Assembly (NCBI RefSeq): GCF_008121495.1 | Contig: NZ_CP043051.1 | Location: 806,001 to 870,000, forward strand | Length of the DNA stretch: 64,000 bases | Source: Mediterraneibacter gnavus ATCC 29149 | Lineage (GTDB): Bacteria; Bacillota; Clostridia; Lachnospirales; Lachnospiraceae | Direction: 5' to 3' | In this document: positions 62,165-64,000 of the stretch, piece by piece | Layout of the letters: each line of letters begins with the position of its first letter | Numbering within the stretch: position 1 is the first letter of the stretch | Program-made: the position numbers and the translations under genes | The notes under the pieces: model-generated | Databases searched by the model: none | What the model was told of the DNA's origin: nothing | What the model saw: the letters and a program-made list of their open reading frames with translations, nothing else

Positions 62165-62447
62165 CTTCAGATTCTCCTTCGTATGGCTCTAAAATCTTTG
62201 AAGCCCTCTCCACAAACATCCTGTCTGCCCCTGAAATCTCATATTCTTTCCAAAGTGTCTTATGTATCTGTTCCTCTGTTAAATCCCTACACTTTTCTTG
62301 CAGCATACGGACAAATGGATATATCATAGTCGCATGAATATTTTTCCCGGACCGTACCATATCTCCTTCCATTTGATATGCTTCCTGTAAGCATTCCAGT
62401 ATAATGCGAACATCCGTAACACTTTCTCTCATTGCGCTTCCCCTCAT
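62154..62447 (-). CDS. Small hypothetical protein
   Basis: 97 residues, with AGGAGG nine bases before the first ATG; the ATG at 62432 is an alternative. Helical and acidic (TDVRIILECLQEAYQMEGDM, EEQIHKTLWKEYEI). Its end overlaps the integrase-like gene, so the two are co-translated. No family recognised. Confidence 0.55.
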   Translation of the reverse strand: MRGSAMRESVTDVRIILECLQEAYQMEGDMVRSGKNIHATMIYPFVRMLQEKCRDLTEEQIHKTLWKEYEISGADRMFVERASKILEPYEGESEDEK

Positions 62448-62464
62448 CAGGCTTATCCTCCTAT

Positions 62465-62686
62465 TTACATACGTACTCTCAGTCCATCTAATCTCGACAC
62501 GTTCAGTCCAACCAGATACCAGTCATCTCCCATTTCAATTCGGACCGGAACCCAAACATCTTTCACCTTTACATCGAAACATTCTCCGCAATGTAGTCCT
62601 CCATAAAAAGATTCCAAATCAAAACGTATATCATACCTCCCTGTTTCAGTATCATAAAACAATGTTCCTTCTCTGTGTTCACTCAT
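62465..62686 (-). CDS. DUF5348-like small protein
   Basis: 73 residues, AGGAGG before the ATG. Beta-rich: TLFYDTETGRYDIRFDLESF, LHCGECFDVKV, WVPVRIEMGDDWYLVGL. It resembles DUF5348 proteins found in clostridial elements. Function unknown. It heads a three-gene minus-strand set. Confidence 0.65.
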   Translation of the reverse strand: MSEHREGTLFYDTETGRYDIRFDLESFYGGLHCGECFDVKVKDVWVPVRIEMGDDWYLVGLNVSRLDGLRVRM

Positions 62687-62734
62687 AACATCTGCCTCCT
62701 TAAATTTTTCTTTTACTTAGTAATTACCTCATAC

Positions 62735-63391
62735 CTATACAGATTGAAGAAATTCCGGAAAATTTTCATAAAAGTTTTTCCGATACCGATAATAGGTAGA
62801 AGAAGTTAACCCCAACTCCCGCTGCAGTTGTGTTGGTGTTACCTTCTTTTGTACCACCCTCATAAATTCCTGGTTAAACTTTTCCTGTTCTATAGCCCGT
62901 GGTCTTCCTACTTCATCCCATTCACCCCGAAGCCTTTTTGCCTCCATACCTTCCTTTTGTCGCTTCTCCTTTTTCTCCATCTCTGCCTGTGCCATGGATG
63001 CATAGAGTTCAATCATCATATTATTGATTGTTTCTATCATCATCTTTGCCAGATTATTTTCCATCTGAGACAGGTCAAACAACGTGGTAGGAAGTTCCAA
63101 TACCATTACCCGAACCCCTTTTTCTTCTAAAAAACGTAGCTGCTTTAAAATCTCCTGCTTGTTCCTGCCAAGTCTGTCCAGCTCTGTAATAATCAGGGTA
63201 TCCCCTACCCGTAAAACATCTTCCACAAGAACGGTATAACGTGGTCTGTCAAAATTTTTACCGGTTATCTTATCTGTAAAAATACTTTCCAGTTTAATTT
63301 TCTGATTTTCACAGAACCTCTTTATTTCTATAATACCTCGGTCCAAGTGTTGTTCCTTAGTACTGATTCTGTGATACCCATAATATGCCAT
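62735..63391 (-). CDS. Serine recombinase (resolvase/invertase)
   Basis: 218 residues. Catalytic Ser in YHRISTKEQ; the resolvase core continues with DRPRYTVLVEDVL and ITELDRLGRN. The C-terminus is a helix-turn-helix (VTPTQLQRELGLTSSTYYRY). Size is that of Tn3-type resolvases or Pin-like invertases rather than large integrases. Repeats upstream may be its site. It could resolve dimers of the element. Confidence 0.9.
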   Translation of the reverse strand: MAYYGYHRISTKEQHLDRGIIEIKRFCENQKIKLESIFTDKITGKNFDRPRYTVLVEDVLRVGDTLIITELDRLGRNKQEILKQLRFLEEKGVRVMVLELPTTLFDLSQMENNLAKMMIETINNMMIELYASMAQAEMEKKEKRQKEGMEAKRLRGEWDEVGRPRAIEQEKFNQEFMRVVQKKVTPTQLQRELGLTSSTYYRYRKNFYENFPEFLQSV

Positions 63392-63410
63392 ACGTATCCC
63401 CCTTAATACA

Positions 63411-63523
63411 TTCCCAAAAAGTCTTAAAATATTTTGGCATATCTCAAAACCTTCTTATATACTTTTGGGAAATAAAAAAATAGCCTATTACATCTCCCAT
63501 CAAAAAGCATACTTTTTGGGAGG
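63411..63523. promoter_or_regulatory. Repeats upstream of the resolvase, res-like
   Basis: The motif ACTTTT(T)GGGA occurs three times: inverted at 63411-63422 (TTCCCAAAAAGT), direct at 63461-63471 (ACTTTTGGGAA) and direct at 63511-63522 (ACTTTTTGGGAG). The first two form an inverted pair. All are within 130 bases of the resolvase start, as expected for a res site or autoregulatory sites. Confidence 0.5.
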
Positions 63524-63572
63524 TGACTTTCACTACTTCTGTACGCAAGATGGCATAAAAAAGCAACAAAAA

Positions 63573-63605
63573 AAGACAGAGGTTTTAAAAAATTTCCTCT
63601 GTCTT
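63573..63605. terminator. Bidirectional terminator
   Basis: AAGACAGAGG (63573-63582) is mirrored by CCTCTGTCTT (63596-63605), with A-rich sequence before and T-rich inner loop. It ends the response-regulator gene on the minus strand. Confidence 0.8.
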
Positions 63606-63613
63606 CAGATCAA

Positions 63614-64000
63614 CTATTCTGGAAAGATGTCCATCTTTTTTCCTTCAAACTTATATCCTACACCTCTCACTGTTTTAATATAGCGGCATCGCTTTAGCTC
63701 CGGTTCAATTTTCTTTCTCATACTGGATACCAGACAGTACACAATATTATCAATGCTTTCCGGTAGCTCCTCGTTATAAAGAATCTCAAAAATTTTTTCT
63801 TTAGTAAATATCACACCTGGTCTCCCTGACAAAAGCATAAACAATTCATATTCTGCTTTCGTTAAGACGATCTCCGTCTGCCCTCTATAAATCTTATGAT
63901 AATCCGGATAAATCCTAAAATCGGAATTTTCTTCATCCTCTCCCAGAATGCTTTTTATATTTTCCGCCACAAATTCTTTGTATCCCAATACAGTTGAAAT
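63614..64000 (-). CDS. OmpR-type response regulator, 5' partial
   Basis: The frame is open to the window edge, so only the C-terminal 128 codons are seen. The visible part is a Trans_reg_C winged helix (LTKAEYELFMLLSGRPGVIF, NIVYCLVSSMRKKIEPEL, IKTVRGVGYKFEG) preceded by the end of what may be a receiver domain. The sensor kinase, if any, is outside the window. A role for it in RiPP regulation cannot be judged from here. Confidence 0.8.
   Translation of the reverse strand: MSTVLGYKEFVAENIKSILGEDEENSDFRIYPDYHKIYRGQTEIVLTKAEYELFMLLSGRPGVIFTKEKIFEILYNEELPESIDNIVYCLVSSMRKKIEPELKRCRYIKTVRGVGYKFEGKKMDIFPE

Overview
The window reads as part of a large integrative and conjugative element (or conjugative plasmid) of a low-GC Gram-positive gut anaerobe, most like the Lachnospiraceae (Blautia, Ruminococcus, Dorea type). 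The grounds are the Bacillota-type ribosome binding sites, a Gram-positive type IV secretion gene set, a sortase-type surface protein and many protein families usual in Clostridia elements. The genus is inference. I see no rRNA, tRNA or CRISPR array, and neither end of the element is visible.

Layout. 1-3280: a partial winged-helix gene, an ArpU/RinA-like regulator and three small unknown genes. 3396-9810, minus strand: a class II lanthipeptide locus with precursor (lanA), a lanM split by an IS3-family insertion, a degenerate ABC-ATPase-like partner and a membrane protein. 10209-15609, plus: DNA-processing end of the conjugation module, including a VirD4 coupling protein. 15748-22860, minus: a second RiPP locus with a Cys-rich repeat peptide, a radical SAM/SPASM maturase, an S41 peptidase, an ABC exporter and a BceAB-like transporter. 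23290-37785, plus: secretion channel genes (VirB2/VirB6-like proteins, a hydrolase, a PrgI-VirB4 fusion), a VaFE/Cna-B surface protein, a zinc-finger protein and a sigma factor. 37790-39775, minus: a truncated third RiPP locus (35-residue peptide, radical SAM gene without its 3' end, ABC-2 permease without its 5' end). 39806-42763: mgtA plus a 59-residue membrane protein. 43058-52091: SSB, a MoxR ATPase/XRE/VWA set, a SpoVT-like AbrB protein and a DNA methyltransferase. 52141-54368, minus: SRAP protease, small unknown and Y-family polymerase behind a LexA box. 54780-61054: NAD-dependent DNA ligase, a DUF3990/NADAR ADP-ribosylation-type module, a DUF4143 ATPase and a YkgJ-type protein. 61119-64000, minus: a decayed gene, an integrase-like protein, two small proteins, a serine resolvase and a partial response regulator.

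How it fits together. The plus-strand backbone carries transfer and DNA maintenance. The three minus-strand RiPP loci look like cargo placed between backbone operons, and they look more AT-rich. Two of them share a homologous divergent control region with the backbone operon next to them (9891-10021 and 22932-23062). The backbone operons begin with leaders that contain intrinsic terminators, and terminator-like hairpins recur between their genes, which suggests attenuation or processive antitermination. The ssb and ligA leaders share a structured RNA element with compensatory base changes.

All family assignments come from reading motifs by eye. No database search was run.
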